The notes under the pieces: generated by a model | The model's input: the letters and a program-made list of their open reading frames with translations, nothing else | What the model was told of the DNA's origin: nothing | The model's database searches: none | Program-made: the position numbers and the translations under genes | From: Batrachochytrium dendrobatidis JAM81 | Taxonomy: Eukaryota; Chytridiomycota; Chytridiomycetes; Rhizophydiales | NCBI RefSeq assembly: GCF_000203795.2 | Contig: NW_006281099.1 | Coordinates: forward strand, 3,312,532-3,376,531 | Direction: 5' to 3' | Length of the DNA stretch: 64,000 nt | Shown here: one piece after another, positions 11,964-24,600 of the stretch | How positions within the stretch are numbered: the first letter of the stretch is position 1 | Layout of the letters: each line of letters begins with the position of its first letter

Positions 11964-12510
11964 GAATGCAGTCAATAGAATATGCAGATTCAACAGAAGC
12001 AAGATCTGAATATGATGAAACCTTGACGTCCTCAGGATTGCAAGTACTATGAATGCTATCGTCTGATTAGATTGTATCTTGAGCAATACAATATAACCAG
12101 ACAAGCAATCCATATTACTGCTGAAACTACTCGGTCAAACCAAATCTTACTCTTCGAGTCATCATTCCACTCTAATGGTTTGGTTTCGATTTACATTGTA
12201 TTCACGTAAATGGATTGGTATGACGTGCAATTCTAGGCACAGGAAGAGTTCATCTCAATCTTATGTGAATACGGCTGTAAATATAAAGAGTCTTATAAGG
12301 ATACGATTAGATTTGAAAGAGTTTGCAAATAGAGTCGATTTACTGGCTTGGTGTAATGCCTTTTATTTTAGATTTGTATTGTCATTATAAACGGAAAGCT
12401 GCAATAATAAAGTTGAACAAATGCTCGCAACTTTAATCAATCGCCAAAATTCCACTTTAAACAAAACTGACTACATCCATAAGATCTCAAAAATATAACT
12501 TCATTTCCAC
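11964..12510. other. Intergenic space between VPS11 and RXT3
   Basis: This 547-bp space holds the VPS11 upstream region and the RXT3 3' flank. Apart from the 90-bp inverted-repeat remnant at 12191-12280, nothing else is recognisable. Confidence 0.6.
12191..12280. mobile_element. TIR element copy 2, deleted to little more than its ends
   Basis: Only about 90 bp separates TTGTATTCACGTAAATGG on the left from the inverted TTATGTGAATACGGCTGTAA on the right. These are the family's two termini without the interior, so this is an internally deleted copy or the smallest family member. Confidence 0.65.
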
Positions 12511-15231
12511 TTATGCGGGTTTACGCCAATATACTTTATGAACAGGGAATACCATCAATGGTTTGGTATTTTGAGCATGAATACACAGTCCCGCTTCTGT
12601 CCACGCCAGTGCATTTGGAGCAATTTTCTCAGCGACAACAATCCCTTTGACAGCATCTTCTCCACCTGGCAACGCTGAAATAGATGGAAGTGTAGATACA
12701 GTAGTACTGTTGGGTGCTGACTTGGAGTGGAGATGAACGGGCTGGGTTTGATCTGGCTTAGTGGTTATTTCAGAATCATAGCTACCACGTCGACAAGCTG
12801 ATGCACCATATACATTGGTCAGCTGCTCCAATCGGTATGTCTGGCTTGACAAGCCCTCTTGTTTCAACTCATGTCTGTATCAGCACATACAATTGGTTAG
12901 CAAAACATAAATCATACAAAACTAATACTAGATGTATAGCAAACTCTCAATGTGCATTAGACTGACCTAAGTCCATCTATTGTTTCTAACACACACGTGA
13001 ATTTGCACAGTTTGACTCGCCAGTATGGCCAGGCTTCCATATCTTTCAATTCACTTCGACTAAACTTTACAATTCCAGAAACCCCAGTAGCAAGACCAGA
13101 TCCGACAGCAGATACAGCAGTTGTTGCAATAGATTTGCGTCTGAGTTGAGGTTTAATTTCCGAAAGCATATTCAGCATGTGGGATGGCCACTCCATCATC
13201 ATTTTTGGCGTGTACTTGATACTAAAAGAAATCAAACAAAATCAATGCCATAAGTATGAGATACGGTTAGTGCATAAACGCATCAACTTTTAGATCCAAA
13301 ACATGATGTATAAAGCATCGATACAATAAGCAAAAAATGTCAATGTACCATGCTTTGCCATTGTGTTCAGAAAACACAACAGTCAAATCTCCAAAATCCT
13401 CGTCAAACTCTGTGTCCATATGTCGCTCAATCGTCCCGCCATCAAAAAACACAGCTTCCTCTTCCTTGGTCACGGCCTTTGCCAGCTCGCCCCATTTCTT
13501 TGAAAACATTTTGCGTCCTTTACGTCCAACTGATCCACGTTCTACACGCTCAACCCTTTCCACCATTACACTCTCGCCATCGTGGGATGCACCCCACCCA
13601 CGGGAATCTAGGTCATAACGCGTACATCCAGAATACTTGACCAGTTTAGGCAAAACACGTAGAGTAACATGCAAGTCATGGTCAGGAAACAAGGCATTGG
13701 TAGATGACTGGGTTACGTCAGGAGTGGCAATAAGTGGATCAACATGAACCGATATAGGACTATTGACTCCATGTGATTGTTTAAGAGTAGATACAGTCGA
13801 TGTTTTTGCAGCAGTGCCATTAGTACCAACACGGCTGGCTTTAGAGGCGGCTGTTTGTAATGCTGTTTCGGGTTTTGGATCTGGAGCATCTACTGGACAG
13901 TAATGACCCGAGTGAATGATCATGGCAACCACGTCTGAATCATCCGTGTAAATGTCAGTTCCCCACAAGGCTGATTTGCGAACAGCAATATTGCCACGAT
14001 ATGTCAAGAACTCTGACGGAATGCGAACCTGGATCGTAGCATAGTGGTGTTTGTAAGTAAATTGTGGAAGTAAAAATAATTGCAAATCTGCAGCCCTGTT
14101 TGAATGAGGGTTGCGACTTCGCGCTCCAGTATAAACAACGTGACCTAAATATAGTTAAAGGTGAACATTAGTTTATTTAGTATATCGATTCGACAGTGTC
14201 GTACACTAGCAAAAACATGATCAATTTCAAGTTGTACATACCAAGAAACACAGACTCGAATCCTTTAGGAACTGTTGTAAGTCTAGAGTCATTCACAACA
14301 ATCATCTCACCAGGCATTTTATTCTTTTTGGCCTCCTCAATCAGCTGATTAACAACAGCGCGCTGACCTTGGAGAAATTGCATCTTGTCCAAAGTGACAT
14401 CCACATAAGTTAGCTTCTTTTTTACATCTTCCGAACCAGTCTGAGAGTCTACCAATTGATTTTCTGCAGAAGAAAGCTTAGAGTTGTCTATGATTGAAGT
14501 GGTGTTGGTTGGTTTGTCCGATTGCTCTGGGTGATCTGGTTTGTCTGGCTGATTTGGGGTTTCTGGTTGATCTGCTGTGGATGGAGCATTTAAAGATTTC
14601 TGCTCTGTAATTTTTGGATCTGTATGTGCATTAGTGGCTGATATCTGTGGTGTAACTCCTGTAGTGTTTTCACCAACTGAGTAATATGATGTTTGTTCAA
14701 GTATTTCATTGACGTTAGAATCAGAATTTGGCATAGTGGATTGTAATGGGATAAAAAGTAAATAATATAAACCAAAATAATATCAGCAAACATGATAGTC
14801 TGAAAGAGCTTACTTTGAGGAGTGTCAGATTGCTGGTAATTTAATCGTGGTCGTTTTGCATCTGGAACATCGTGAGCTGCATTTGAATCGGATGGTGAAA
14901 CAGAAGGCTTATTTGTAGAAGCAATGTGAGATACGTCGTTTTGTTGCTGTTGGGGCGAGTCAGAATGACGAGCATCTGGAGCAGCTTTAGGTGCGTGAGG
15001 TTGGCTAGGTGTTGTGGTCATTAATGGATTGACATTTTCAACAGAAGAAATTAAATCTAGCGCAGGAGATAAAGGTCTTTTTCTTGGGTTGAGAGTGTCT
15101 GCTACTTCTGCAGCAATGTTGGAGGAAGTCGATGCAGTAGTACTATGGATAGTATTTGTAGGCTCGACAGTGGTGAGAGCACCAGATTCAACGAATGGTG
15201 GACTAGTGGAAATATCTTTGCAATCTGCCAT
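12511..15231 (-). CDS. RXT3: Rxt3-family protein, histone deacetylase complex component
   Basis: Five exons: 15231-14814, 14676-14242, 14144-13349, 13221-12967 and 12874-12511, giving 755 residues. Rxt3 is a subunit of the fungal Rpd3L histone deacetylase complex, acting in transcriptional repression in the nucleus (family knowledge). The hallmark block is visible at about residues 335-360: RKSALWGTDIYTDDSDVVAMIIHSGHY, preceded by GHVVYTGARSRNPHSN and YATIQVRIPSEFL. The N-terminal 280 residues are low complexity (Ser/Thr/Pro/Asp), with a PRKRPLSP motif that may be a nuclear signal. Ala/Thr-rich and basic insertions interrupt the conserved domain between the DDSD block and RYDLDSRGWG, and the C-terminus ends VFPVHKVYWRKPA. 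Exon 1-2 joining is the least certain, because exon 2 could use a nearby acceptor 18 bp further on. Confidence 0.88.
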
Positions 15232-15589
15232 TTCCAAACAAAGAGTATGCAATATATACGATAGAATGAATCCGAATAGAACAGTCAAGAGGTCTACCGT
15301 ACTTGCAAGAGAGATTGGTGTTGGCAGTGAATGAGATCAGCAACTCGTCCGTAACGAGCAAAATAAAGTGAACTTAGATCACGTGTCACATGTTGTTTTG
15401 GTCCATTCAAAACCATGAACTAATGTATCGCCAGTCTTTTAAACTTTGTAGCAATCGCTTGCTTTGGTTAAAGTTGCATCAAGAGTCTTGTGCATTTTGA
15501 TAGAATTTAATGGAATTCCTATTTAAACAATGGAATTCGATCATCAAATTTAAACCCAAATTGATATATTACAATTCAAATAGTGTTGG

Positions 15590-15835
15590 ACTGTTCTAAT
15601 GCTTTTAAACTATATTATATTCCAAATATTACAGATACATTTGCATTCTAGTTTAAAACAACAACAATTGTACGCTTAAGAATTTGACTGCTGTTTCCAT
15701 TCCAATCATCCAATGTTTGAGCAAAACAAAAGTCGGAGATTAAACAAGCATCAACAATGTGAGATTTATTGGAACTATTGTGTGAATATTCGTTTGGTGT
15801 TTTATACAAAAATGAGTAGAGACCAATGAATTTGT
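15590..15835 (+). mobile_element. TIR element internal fragment
   Basis: Stretches such as ACAAAAGTCGGAGATTAAACA and TTTATACAAAAATGAGTA match the interior of the copies at 40816-41466 and 19264-19812 in the same order. Neither terminal inverted repeat is recognisable, so this is a decayed remnant. Confidence 0.5.
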
Positions 15836-16099
15836 AATATCATGCCTGCTATTTATCAGATTTATATGAAAGTGAAAGTTGAAAATTGTATGATCTGGTT
15901 CACTGCTAGATTTCTTACTTTAAAGACTAATCAAGAGAGCAGTGAACGTTGTAATATTAAGACATGCAACATTCCCAAATGGTCACTTTATTCTAGACAA
16001 CATTCCATTCCACAAAACAACCACTAATTAGACATGGTTTACCAACCATTCAACAAACAGTGCGAGGTTTGAAACTATACGATGCTAAATTCCAAATCC

Positions 16100-16335
16100 A
16101 GCCTGCTTCTACCTGTCTTGGCACCAATCCCTACACCTCAGTAGTATCTGTTCCTATTCCTGCAGTGGGTCCAAACACTGGTCGCAAGACTGGATCACAG
16201 ATTGCACTTCCTACCAACCGAAATACTGGCCCCAATTCCAAGTCTGCTGGTATACTTGGTCAGTCTCCAACTACTGCAAGCCTTGTGGCTGGACTATCTG
16301 TGTTGGCCTCACTAGGTCTGCAATCAATTTGTTAG
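16100..16335 (+). pseudogene. Orphan 3' exon or remnant of a surface protein
   Basis: From an acceptor-like AATCCAG (about 16093-16099) an open frame runs to a TAG at 16335. It reads PASTCLGTNPYTSVVSV, then a Gly/Asn/Ser/Thr-rich stretch, and ends in a hydrophobic tail ASLVAGLSVLASLGLQSIC. A hydrophobic tail after a small polar linker is typical of GPI-anchored or secreted fungal proteins. I found no upstream exon with an ATG or signal peptide, so it may be a broken gene. No family is recognised. Confidence 0.3.
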
Positions 16336-17700
16336 AATACTATCAATACATCCAATACTATCAATACTACTGCTCCACCATTACTACCATCACGTTGAAA
16401 TAAACAATATTGTTTGAGCGTATCAATCGAATAGCATGGCAATATTCAATACACTGAGTATATACAATTGGTTGCATCCACTTGAACCTATTGTTTATAT
16501 GATCTCGTTGAATCAATTGAATGGGATTTATATAAAATCCGTTAAAATGATCAAGCCAGCCGCCTAATGCACTGGTTCGGGAAGTTTAGCCGCATGACAT
16601 CACAAGTAAATATACTGTTTATGGTTGGACAGTCAATCCAGTCGACATGCACGTGAACAGCTCACTGACAATTGTACAAATGTGTTGGTGAAGAATCAGG
16701 TGGATAACATGTGCTGCATTGAATGGCTAAATTAAGGGTAATAATCAATGATGTGGGCTGGCTGATTCACGTCAAGATGAATTCAAGAGGTTTGGATAGA
16801 CCCCTGCAGTGTGTATCCGTTGGCTGAAATGGCATTACTTGAGTAAATGAGCACGTAACATGTGTAAGTACTGCATGATATTGAAAAGGGTCAGTGTGTG
16901 ATGCCGGTCCTCATTGACAAAGCATTGCTGGCCAGGTCTTGGTTATTTACTAGAACAGTCAGCCATGGATTGATTGGTTTGCAAAAATTTAACAGGCAGA
17001 TTGTTTACTCCAAAGCAATTTTGCTTGAATTCAAAATCAGTAATGATTCCATTCCACATTGAAACGCCAAATAGTATCATGGCGTGAGCAATTGGGTAGT
17101 TTGCAGTGAAACACTGTTTCATCCAATACTAGCATTTTAGCAATGCGTTGGATGGTGAATCTGTCAAACAGATGCCTCGAGTCTTGCGTCTAAAGCCTCC
17201 CTCATCAATCCATATGCTGTGTTACCTTGTATTTGTGTTGTTAGGATTATAATCGGCTATAACATGTACACGCGATTTCTTCAAGTTCCATGTGCACTTT
17301 ACGGATATCCCTACCGAGCACGTTTCTCGCTACTCCTAGACCCTCGACTGCTGCTCTTTATAAACCACCCCTGCTGTCGAAACGTGCAGATTTTAAAACG
17401 GTCTTTATTGCATTGTGTATTAACTATTTTTCTGCAGCTAGCCCTGACTGTTTTCGAGCCCTACTACTATCGGAACATTACCATCTCTACTTTGTCCCGA
17501 TATCTGTGTTGTCCAGCTATATAATCGCTTAGATTCAAGATATTCGCTTAAACCTGTTCGTTTTCAAGAAACCTGATTTTCACCAAAAAATTGATATTGC
17601 ACAATCCATACTGCTCTTGCTGATCAAAGTATCGACAGGCATTCGTCTTACTATCTGACTCGCTACACCCTAAATCAAGCCGATACAACTGCCAGACTAC

Positions 17701-19185
17701 ATGGACCAATTCTGGAACCCATCGCAATTCACAACAGCCAACAAGCCATTCAGTCATAATACCGAATCTGTAATCAACAAGCTTCCCTCACCTCCATACT
17801 CGACTTTATCTGACATGGCTTCATCCTGGTCAGTATCTAACGAAGCTAATCCAGGAACGATTGCAAGGCAACGCAACAATCAGCAGCACCGCCCAGCTCA
17901 CTTTTCTCAAACTCAGCAAATCCAATCGCATGCAATGGCAGCTCCTGCACTATACAGTCGCTCTAGTGATGAACAGCCACAAGGGCGAATACTCAGCAAC
18001 ACCCGAGTTGACCCAACAAGCTACAACGACGCTGCTTTACTTGAAGGAGGGTCAGCACAACAGACCTTTTTCTTGCCACAAAACCAGTCACAGCGATCTA
18101 GTGTTAACATGACCTCACACCATCCTATGCAAGCAACATCCACCTTGCATTCACAGGGATCTTCCATTTTGTCCACTTCACAGCCAATGCATTCATCTAG
18201 ACCAACCTTTCACCAACCAACCCAACATAGGTCACAGATGCCACCTCACAATCAATACCAACAGCAATCGACTCTATTGACATCACCACTCCGTCCTCGT
18301 TCTTTGGCAGCTCTCAGGGCTAAAGCGCGATCCTCGTCACATCTAAACTCTGTTTCGACAGCAGCCATTGCAGCAGCAAAAACAAGTAGTACAGTAGATG
18401 ACAAGGAAGCATTGCGGCGAGTGGTGCATTGTGCAGTAGAACGAGAGCGTCGAGAGAGAATCAAAGTCAAGTTGGATGAACTCAAGGCGGTTATTCCATC
18501 TTGTGCCAGTATGGCTTCCACCCAAAAGATTGTGTTGTTGGAAAGTGCAGTTACTTATATCAAGAGTCTTGAGATGCTCATTGGAGATTTGGAATCAAGA
18601 TTGAGTCAATATGAAGGCACTAGTAATGTGTCTGAAGAAAGATCGCCGCCGTTTAGTGAGACTCAGTTAGTGGATAGATACCCTCAGACTGATGCGGCTT
18701 CGGCTGTTGATTATGCATATAGTCCAACCAGTGCCAACGATCATCCGCATCCGCACCTTCATCATCCCTATCAACGACCACGGCATTCACACTGCACGTC
18801 CTCACCCGAATCTAGCATTGCACAACAGGCTCAGCATTCACATGCATCACATACAAGGGTAAAGTCGGAACAGCTGAATCTTAAAGGTCCAATGCACACA
18901 CCCAACAACACTCATGGTCGTTTGTTGGCACCCACTCTAAAGCCAAATGTTGCCAATGTGTATTCTGCCAACACTGCACTTGTCACCACAGATGGATCGT
19001 GGGAATACAGGTCAAACTATCAGAATCCACACCAGCACACTAACCATGCTCAACAGCATCAAGAACCCACTATAAATCAACAGCAATACCCAACACATTC
19101 TCGTCGGACTTCCTTCTATGACAGTGACATATCCCCTGTGCATTCACCAAAGAACTTGTTGTCTGTCGGTAGTCTAATTACTTAG
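17701..19185 (+). CDS. Basic helix-loop-helix transcription factor
   Basis: A single exon of 494 residues. The bHLH domain is at about 237-297: a basic region HCAVERERRERIKVKLDEL, helix 1, a loop PSCASMASTQ, then helix 2 KIVLLESAVTYIKSLEMLI leading into a short leucine-rich coiled coil. Glu and Arg in ERERRER fit E-box-binding bHLH proteins. The flanks are Gln/Ser/His-rich low complexity, typical of activation regions. A TATAAA lies about 340 bp upstream. The specific subfamily cannot be named from the sequence; a nuclear dimer regulating E-box promoters is inferred from the domain. Confidence 0.88.
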   Translation: MDQFWNPSQFTTANKPFSHNTESVINKLPSPPYSTLSDMASSWSVSNEANPGTIARQRNNQQHRPAHFSQTQQIQSHAMAAPALYSRSSDEQPQGRILSNTRVDPTSYNDAALLEGGSAQQTFFLPQNQSQRSSVNMTSHHPMQATSTLHSQGSSILSTSQPMHSSRPTFHQPTQHRSQMPPHNQYQQQSTLLTSPLRPRSLAALRAKARSSSHLNSVSTAAIAAAKTSSTVDDKEALRRVVHCAVERERRERIKVKLDELKAVIPSCASMASTQKIVLLESAVTYIKSLEMLIGDLESRLSQYEGTSNVSEERSPPFSETQLVDRYPQTDAASAVDYAYSPTSANDHPHPHLHHPYQRPRHSHCTSSPESSIAQQAQHSHASHTRVKSEQLNLKGPMHTPNNTHGRLLAPTLKPNVANVYSANTALVTTDGSWEYRSNYQNPHQHTNHAQQHQEPTINQQQYPTHSRRTSFYDSDISPVHSPKNLLSVGSLIT

Positions 19186-19263
19186 TACCACTTTCAGATT
19201 CTATTACCCATTTCATTAGCTCGGTGTTTCCATTCCGTCAACCTTCATTTTCATTATTCAACT

Positions 19264-19812
19264 TACGGCGGTATTCACGTAAACTGGAAACTTGTAATTT
19301 ATCCTGCAGTCCGTGTCCATTCTGCTTCAGAATATACAATGGCTAAATATTCGTTGCGCTTTCATACTAGACATTGACTGCTACTTCAATAGACCATTTG
19401 AATTTTTCAATAAACACAACGTTCATCATACAACATAGTCAGATTGGTGGTGGTTGAATGGAGATGATCACTTTTTGTATAGCCATATATTGTACAATCG
19501 ACAAGATTGAAACCAGGTTCATGTATTGTAATCTAGATATTGAGTTGGATTGTTTTGATGCGGTCAATACAATCCATATTGTGTTTTAATATCAGATACA
19601 TTCGCATCCTAGTTCAATAGAATCAAGATGACATTCTCAGCAATGCAACAGCTGTTTCCATGCCAATCGTCAAGAGAAAGAACAGTAGACTAAAAGGTTT
19701 AGAAAGCAATACTATCCAGTGAGTTTGACACCAATGATTGTATGGTACTGGATGTTTATTATGTATTTTGACATTTATATTTAGTGTTCCATTTTACGTG
19801 GATACAGTCGTA
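19264..19812 (+). mobile_element. TIR element copy 3
   Basis: Left end CGGCGGTATTCACGTAAACTGG, right end TTCCATTTTACGTGGATACAGTCG. The interior carries the family motif ATATTCGTTGCGCTTTC. It fills most of the 655-bp space between the convergent bHLH and Cys-rich genes. Confidence 0.75.
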
Positions 19813-19840
19813 TATCATAATCAAACAAATCCAATTCAAG

Positions 19841-20456
19841 CTAGTCGTCCAATCTGATTAGCATAATTAATGAAACAAGCACAACTGAAAAGCTCCATGC
19901 AAGATATTCAGGGGATATCAATGCGATTGCATTCGAATACATGGCATTATCTAGTCCATCAATTCCAGGTGCTCGAGCACTTTCGTTTACTAATGTCTTG
20001 CCATCGGGACCAAATCGGCATCCACTTTTACATCCCCATCGCATGGCTCCGCCACCAGTCAGTCCCTTGGGTGGACGAACAGGTGGAACTGGACATGATA
20101 CAGGAAAATTAACATTGCATGCAGCTGAAGAGCAAGATGCAGGGTTTCCAATCGCAAATCCTCCGACATATTCTGGACTATCATCTTTGCAATTATCCTG
20201 CGATCCATATGGATTTGACCGAGATGGACAGCAATAGCAGCTGCACATATCTGGTGGTGCTCCAGGAATAGAGGTTGGATCTGATGGCGATTGTGCCTAC
20301 ATCTCAAAGTATCATCGTTGCATAAGTTTAAAGGTTACATTCATTTGAATACAACAAGATGGTGTAATACTCTATTGGTTAAACTATTCAAAGCAATTCA
20401 ACGCCTACATTGATGGCTAAATGTAATAGATAAATAATCAAAAAGCACATCATCAT
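19841..20456 (-). CDS. Small secreted/membrane Cys-rich protein, two exons
   Basis: Exons 20456-20409 and 20296-19841 (phase 0, GT-AG intron 20297-20408) give 167 residues. The 16-codon first exon, MMMCFLIIYLLHLAIN, is a hydrophobic signal peptide. The second opens AQSPSDPTSIPGAPPD, continues with ten cysteines (CSCYCC, SCSSAAC, SCPVPP, GCKSGC) and ends in a hydrophobic segment, LAWSFSVVLVSLIMLI, plus RLDD. That suggests a GPI signal or a single transmembrane anchor. The mature part would face outside the cell. I do not recognise a family. The first exon is too short to be found by open-frame length; the join rests on phase, splice signals and the signal peptide. Confidence 0.65.
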
Positions 20457-21600
20457 TCAGATCTTTGGTAGTGTGTCAACCCCTGTTTTAAAACAATCGT
20501 ATTTAGAGTATCATCATTGTTTAGAATATATATTTATACATCTGGTTGAATGGCAGAAAGCTTAATTATAATGAGAATACAATCACATGGTCTGTATTAG
20601 CTTCAATCGTGAGTGGTTCTCACTCGTTGAAAATTCTCGAGTCTAATAATTGATGTATCCAAAGCAACTTTGAAAGCTTGACTGATTACTACTGTATTCA
20701 TGTAAAACGGACACTAAGCAAGAATCAAAGTAAATAGTCGGTCATGAAATGATAATTTACACCAGATCTATTGAAGATTGTTTTGAACTTTTTGACAAAG
20801 CTACGAATTCACAGATTAAACAGTCTGCCAATCGTTGAGCAATGCCACAAGTTCTAGAGCTGCAGTACACAGCCGCATATCGTATATTTAAATCCTGCTG
20901 TCAATTGCTTTAATAGAAATGGATTTTTATGACGTGGATTCCAGACAATGAAGAACTCGGAATGGATTGAAAAAGCAGTCAATATGTAGTAGAAAGCGCA
21001 GCGAATATTTAGCCATGATCTATTTTGAAGCAGAGTGGAAGCAATGATGAGAGATAAATACAAATGTTACACGGATATGGCTGTGATCCAGGTTTGGTAG
21101 TAGTCAGTGGATCTACTGACCAGGATGAGTTGGATGATTGGTACACTAAGCATATGGGAATAATGCATTTGATGAAACAACCCGAACCAAAATATAAGCC
21201 AAACGTTTGCAACCAAGCATTGGAAGCAAGAGTTGACATGCAACTTTTCAAAACCATATAACCATTGTTTCAAGATAGGTATCATTTTAAACCTTTGTCA
21301 GCTCCTTTTAAATGCATGATCAAGCCAATCAAACTCGCTGAAATTCGGGATTAGCCTGTTTGATTTTTCCGCAATCGGCTTCAGCTCTGGATGCTTTTTA
21401 TCGGAAGTATAAGGCTAGTATTACACGAGCTTCATACCCGTATCTATCCGTCCTTCTCAAAAATACAAATATTTGTATATAGGGCGTGCTGCAGTATTTT
21501 ATTAGACTGCTTTCACATTGTATAAGGTCTACATTGCTTTAAAATACACCTATTCAAGTGGGATTACGTTTAAACCAGTCACTGCATATACTTTAAATTC
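20457..21600. other. Intergenic space between Cys-rich gene and ABC transporter
   Basis: This 1.1-kb divergent space holds TIR element copy 4 (20689-21084) and, beyond it, about 500 bp of AT-rich sequence that must contain the ABC transporter promoter. No specific factor site is claimed. Confidence 0.5.
20689..21084 (-). mobile_element. TIR element copy 4 (reverse)
   Basis: Left end ACTGTATTCATGTAAAACGG; right end ACACGGATATGGCTGTGA. The right interior has GAAAGCGCAGCGAATATTTA, the reverse complement of the forward copies' left interior. Confidence 0.65.
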
Positions 21601-24600
21601 ATGCCAGAACAAGACGTCAATGTGTTGATTATTTCTCAAGACAGCGATGGCAAGAACGCTGTATCTACAACTATAACTACTACCGGTGATGCATTACCGC
21701 CTAAATCAAAAAATATAGCTGCCCAGGCTAATTCGATTAAGCCATCGCATGCTCGCCAAGACGTCAACTTCCTTTCAAAATGGACATATACCTATATGGA
21801 TGAACTTATCAGACGAGGTGCGAAACGAACAATAGAACCAAGTGATTTTCCTTGCGTTGAGGATGATGATGAATCGCAGCGATTGTCGAGTGCTGTACTA
21901 GAAGCATGGGCTGAACAACAACGCCTTCATGGTAAAAATGCCAGTCTTGGAAAAGCACTCTGGAAAGTGTTTTGGCTGCCATTTAGCATTGCTGGCATGA
22001 CATATTTAATTGAATCAATGATTCAAATTGCTCAGGGCGTTGTTCTTGGTCATTTGCTTCAATGGTTTCAAGATCCAACCTCGGATACTAAGCAGGTTTG
22101 TGAGTTGATGCATGTTTGACCAATTTGTGCGTAATTAAAACTAAAATGGTTGGTATATACACTAGGGCTGTCTATTCGCCATGGGCTTGGCAATATGCGT
22201 GTTTGGCCAAGGTGTTTTGCATCACGTTGATTTTTTTTATGCAATGCGAACTGGTATGCAAGTACGAGTTTCACTGATTGCAGCAATTTATCGCAAATGC
22301 CTTGCCCTATCCATCAGTAACACATCGTCTACTGGACTGATTATCAACTTGGTATCCAATGATGTGCAGCGATTTGAAGATGCATCCGTATTCGCTCACT
22401 TTGTATGGGTTGGGCCCATTCAAACAATGGTTGTGTTTTATGTCGTATACCTTGAAATTGGACTGGCTGCCATTGCTGCCATTGGTGCCTTACTGCTAAT
22501 GATTCCATTGCAAAGCCAGTTTGCACGACAGTTTGCAAAGTTGCGTCGTATCACAGTTGAACTTCGTGATGAACGTATTAAAAATATTTCGGATATGCTG
22601 TCTGGTATCATGATTGTCAAACTGTATGCGTGGGAAACCCCTTTTGTTGCAAAAATCAATAGCATTCGTGATGCTGAGCTTAAGCAGATCAGAAAGGCAT
22701 CTATACTCAAGTCACTCAACGAAGGAATCTTTTTTGTTTCAATCACCATATTGGAACTGTTTGCCTTTATAACATTTTTCCTGATCAATGGTGTATTTAC
22801 ATCATCGCGAGTTTTCACAGTGATTACGTATCTGCAGTCTGTACGACTGACCATGACCAATTTTTTCCCAAAAGCTATTCAGTTTACATCAGAATCGCTC
22901 ATTTCACTCAAACGGATTAAGGATTTTCTATCGCTTTCAGAGATTAATCAAGACAGTGACAGTACCGAGACTGAAGCGTTTTTAGAATCGCTAAATGACC
23001 CAAGGATTATGATTGCAATCCAAAATGCTTCGTTCAACTGGGGTGATGCAAATGGGTTGGACTCTAATGTGTCATCCAAACCTAATCGCGAGATTCTGTC
23101 GGATATAACACTCCGTGTTCGTAAAGGGGAGTTGGTTGGAGTTTGTGGTCCAGTCGGATCAGGAAAGTCGTCCCTAATCAATGCCATTCTTGGAGAGATG
23201 AATTGCACTGGTGGAAAGGTTGGACTACGATCTCGTAAAATTGGCTATGCAACTCAGACACCATGGATCGTAACAGGAACCATCAAGGATAATATTCTGT
23301 TTGGTCAGCCATATAACGCCGTTCATTTTGCCAAAGTCCTGCAAGCATCAGCATTAGCACGCGATCTTGATCGACTTCCTGATCGCGAACAAACGGTGAT
23401 TGGCGAGCGAGGTGTCACGCTTAGTGGTGGACAACGAGCTCGACTCTCACTTGCAAGGACATTGTACTATGATGCAGATATATATATTTTGGATGATCCA
23501 TTATCAGCCGTAGACACTGCAGTTGGACGCCATTTGTTTGATGAAGCACTGCGTGGACTTATGAAGGACAAGGCAGTGCTACTAGTGACGCACCAGCTTC
23601 AACATATTCAAGTATGCGACACTGTTGTATTGCTGGAAGACGGTAAAGTGGTACGTACTGGATCATATAACGATGTCGTGGCTACCAATACCAATTTTGC
23701 AATGACGATGCGTGAACATGCGGCATCTGATAATTTTAGCGAAGCTCCTGATGATGTTGAAGACACATCTAGTTTAATTCAGGATGCCTCTCAAAATGAA
23801 TCAATCCGACTTCGAAAAAACAAGGCTCTTCATGATGCCCTGCTTGAAGATTCACCTGTTACTCAGGAGCTTGCCAAGGAGGAAGTGGCAAAGGGAACTG
23901 TTTCTAGTGAGGTTTATTTCAAGTATTTTAAATCTGGATCCAACATGTTTACTATGGTTTTAATGATTATTGCTATGGTTCTTGGTCAAGTTACGATTCA
24001 ATTGGCTGATTGGTGGCTTTCCAACTGGTCTTCACATTCGGAAACAGAGCAGAGAGAGCAGGTGTTTCCAATTATTTTTGCTTTTTTGGCTGTATTTTCT
24101 CTTTTCATAGCACTTGGTAGAGCCGTGTGGTTTTTCCTTATCTGCCTTAAAGCTGGAAAGGTTTCTTTTACAGATATGCTTCACGCAGTTTTCCGTAGTC
24201 CAATGCAGTTTTTCCAATCGAATCCTCATGGCCGTTTGATGAATCGATTTTCCAAGGATATTGCATTGATGGATGAAATGCTTCCATGGACCTTTTTTGA
24301 TTTTCTGCAGTGTTTTTTCTCCATTATTGGAGCTCTTGTACTTTCAATCATCATTATTCCATACACTCTTATTTTGATGCCATTTCTTGCCGTCATTTTT
24401 ATTTTTCTTCGCAAGTATTTTTTGGCTACTTCGCGCCAAATTAAGCGCATCGAGGCGCTTACACGATCTCCCGTGTATTCCAATATCCCTTCTACATTAG
24501 AAGGTCTTTCAACAATCCGTGCATTTGGTGCTCAAACTCGCACACAAAATCAGTTTTTTGCTATTCAAAACGAAAACACTCGCATATTTTTTGCTTTTCT

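Larger units (their letters stand above)
15232..17700. other. Long gene-poor space between RXT3 and the bHLH gene
   Basis: About 2.5 kb separates two divergent starts. It contains a diverged internal fragment of the TIR element family (about 15590-15835), an orphan exon-like open stretch (about 16100-16335) and AT-rich sequence. A TATAAA at 17359-17364 sits about 340 bp before the bHLH ATG and could be its core promoter. I see no further genes or structural RNA. Confidence 0.6.
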
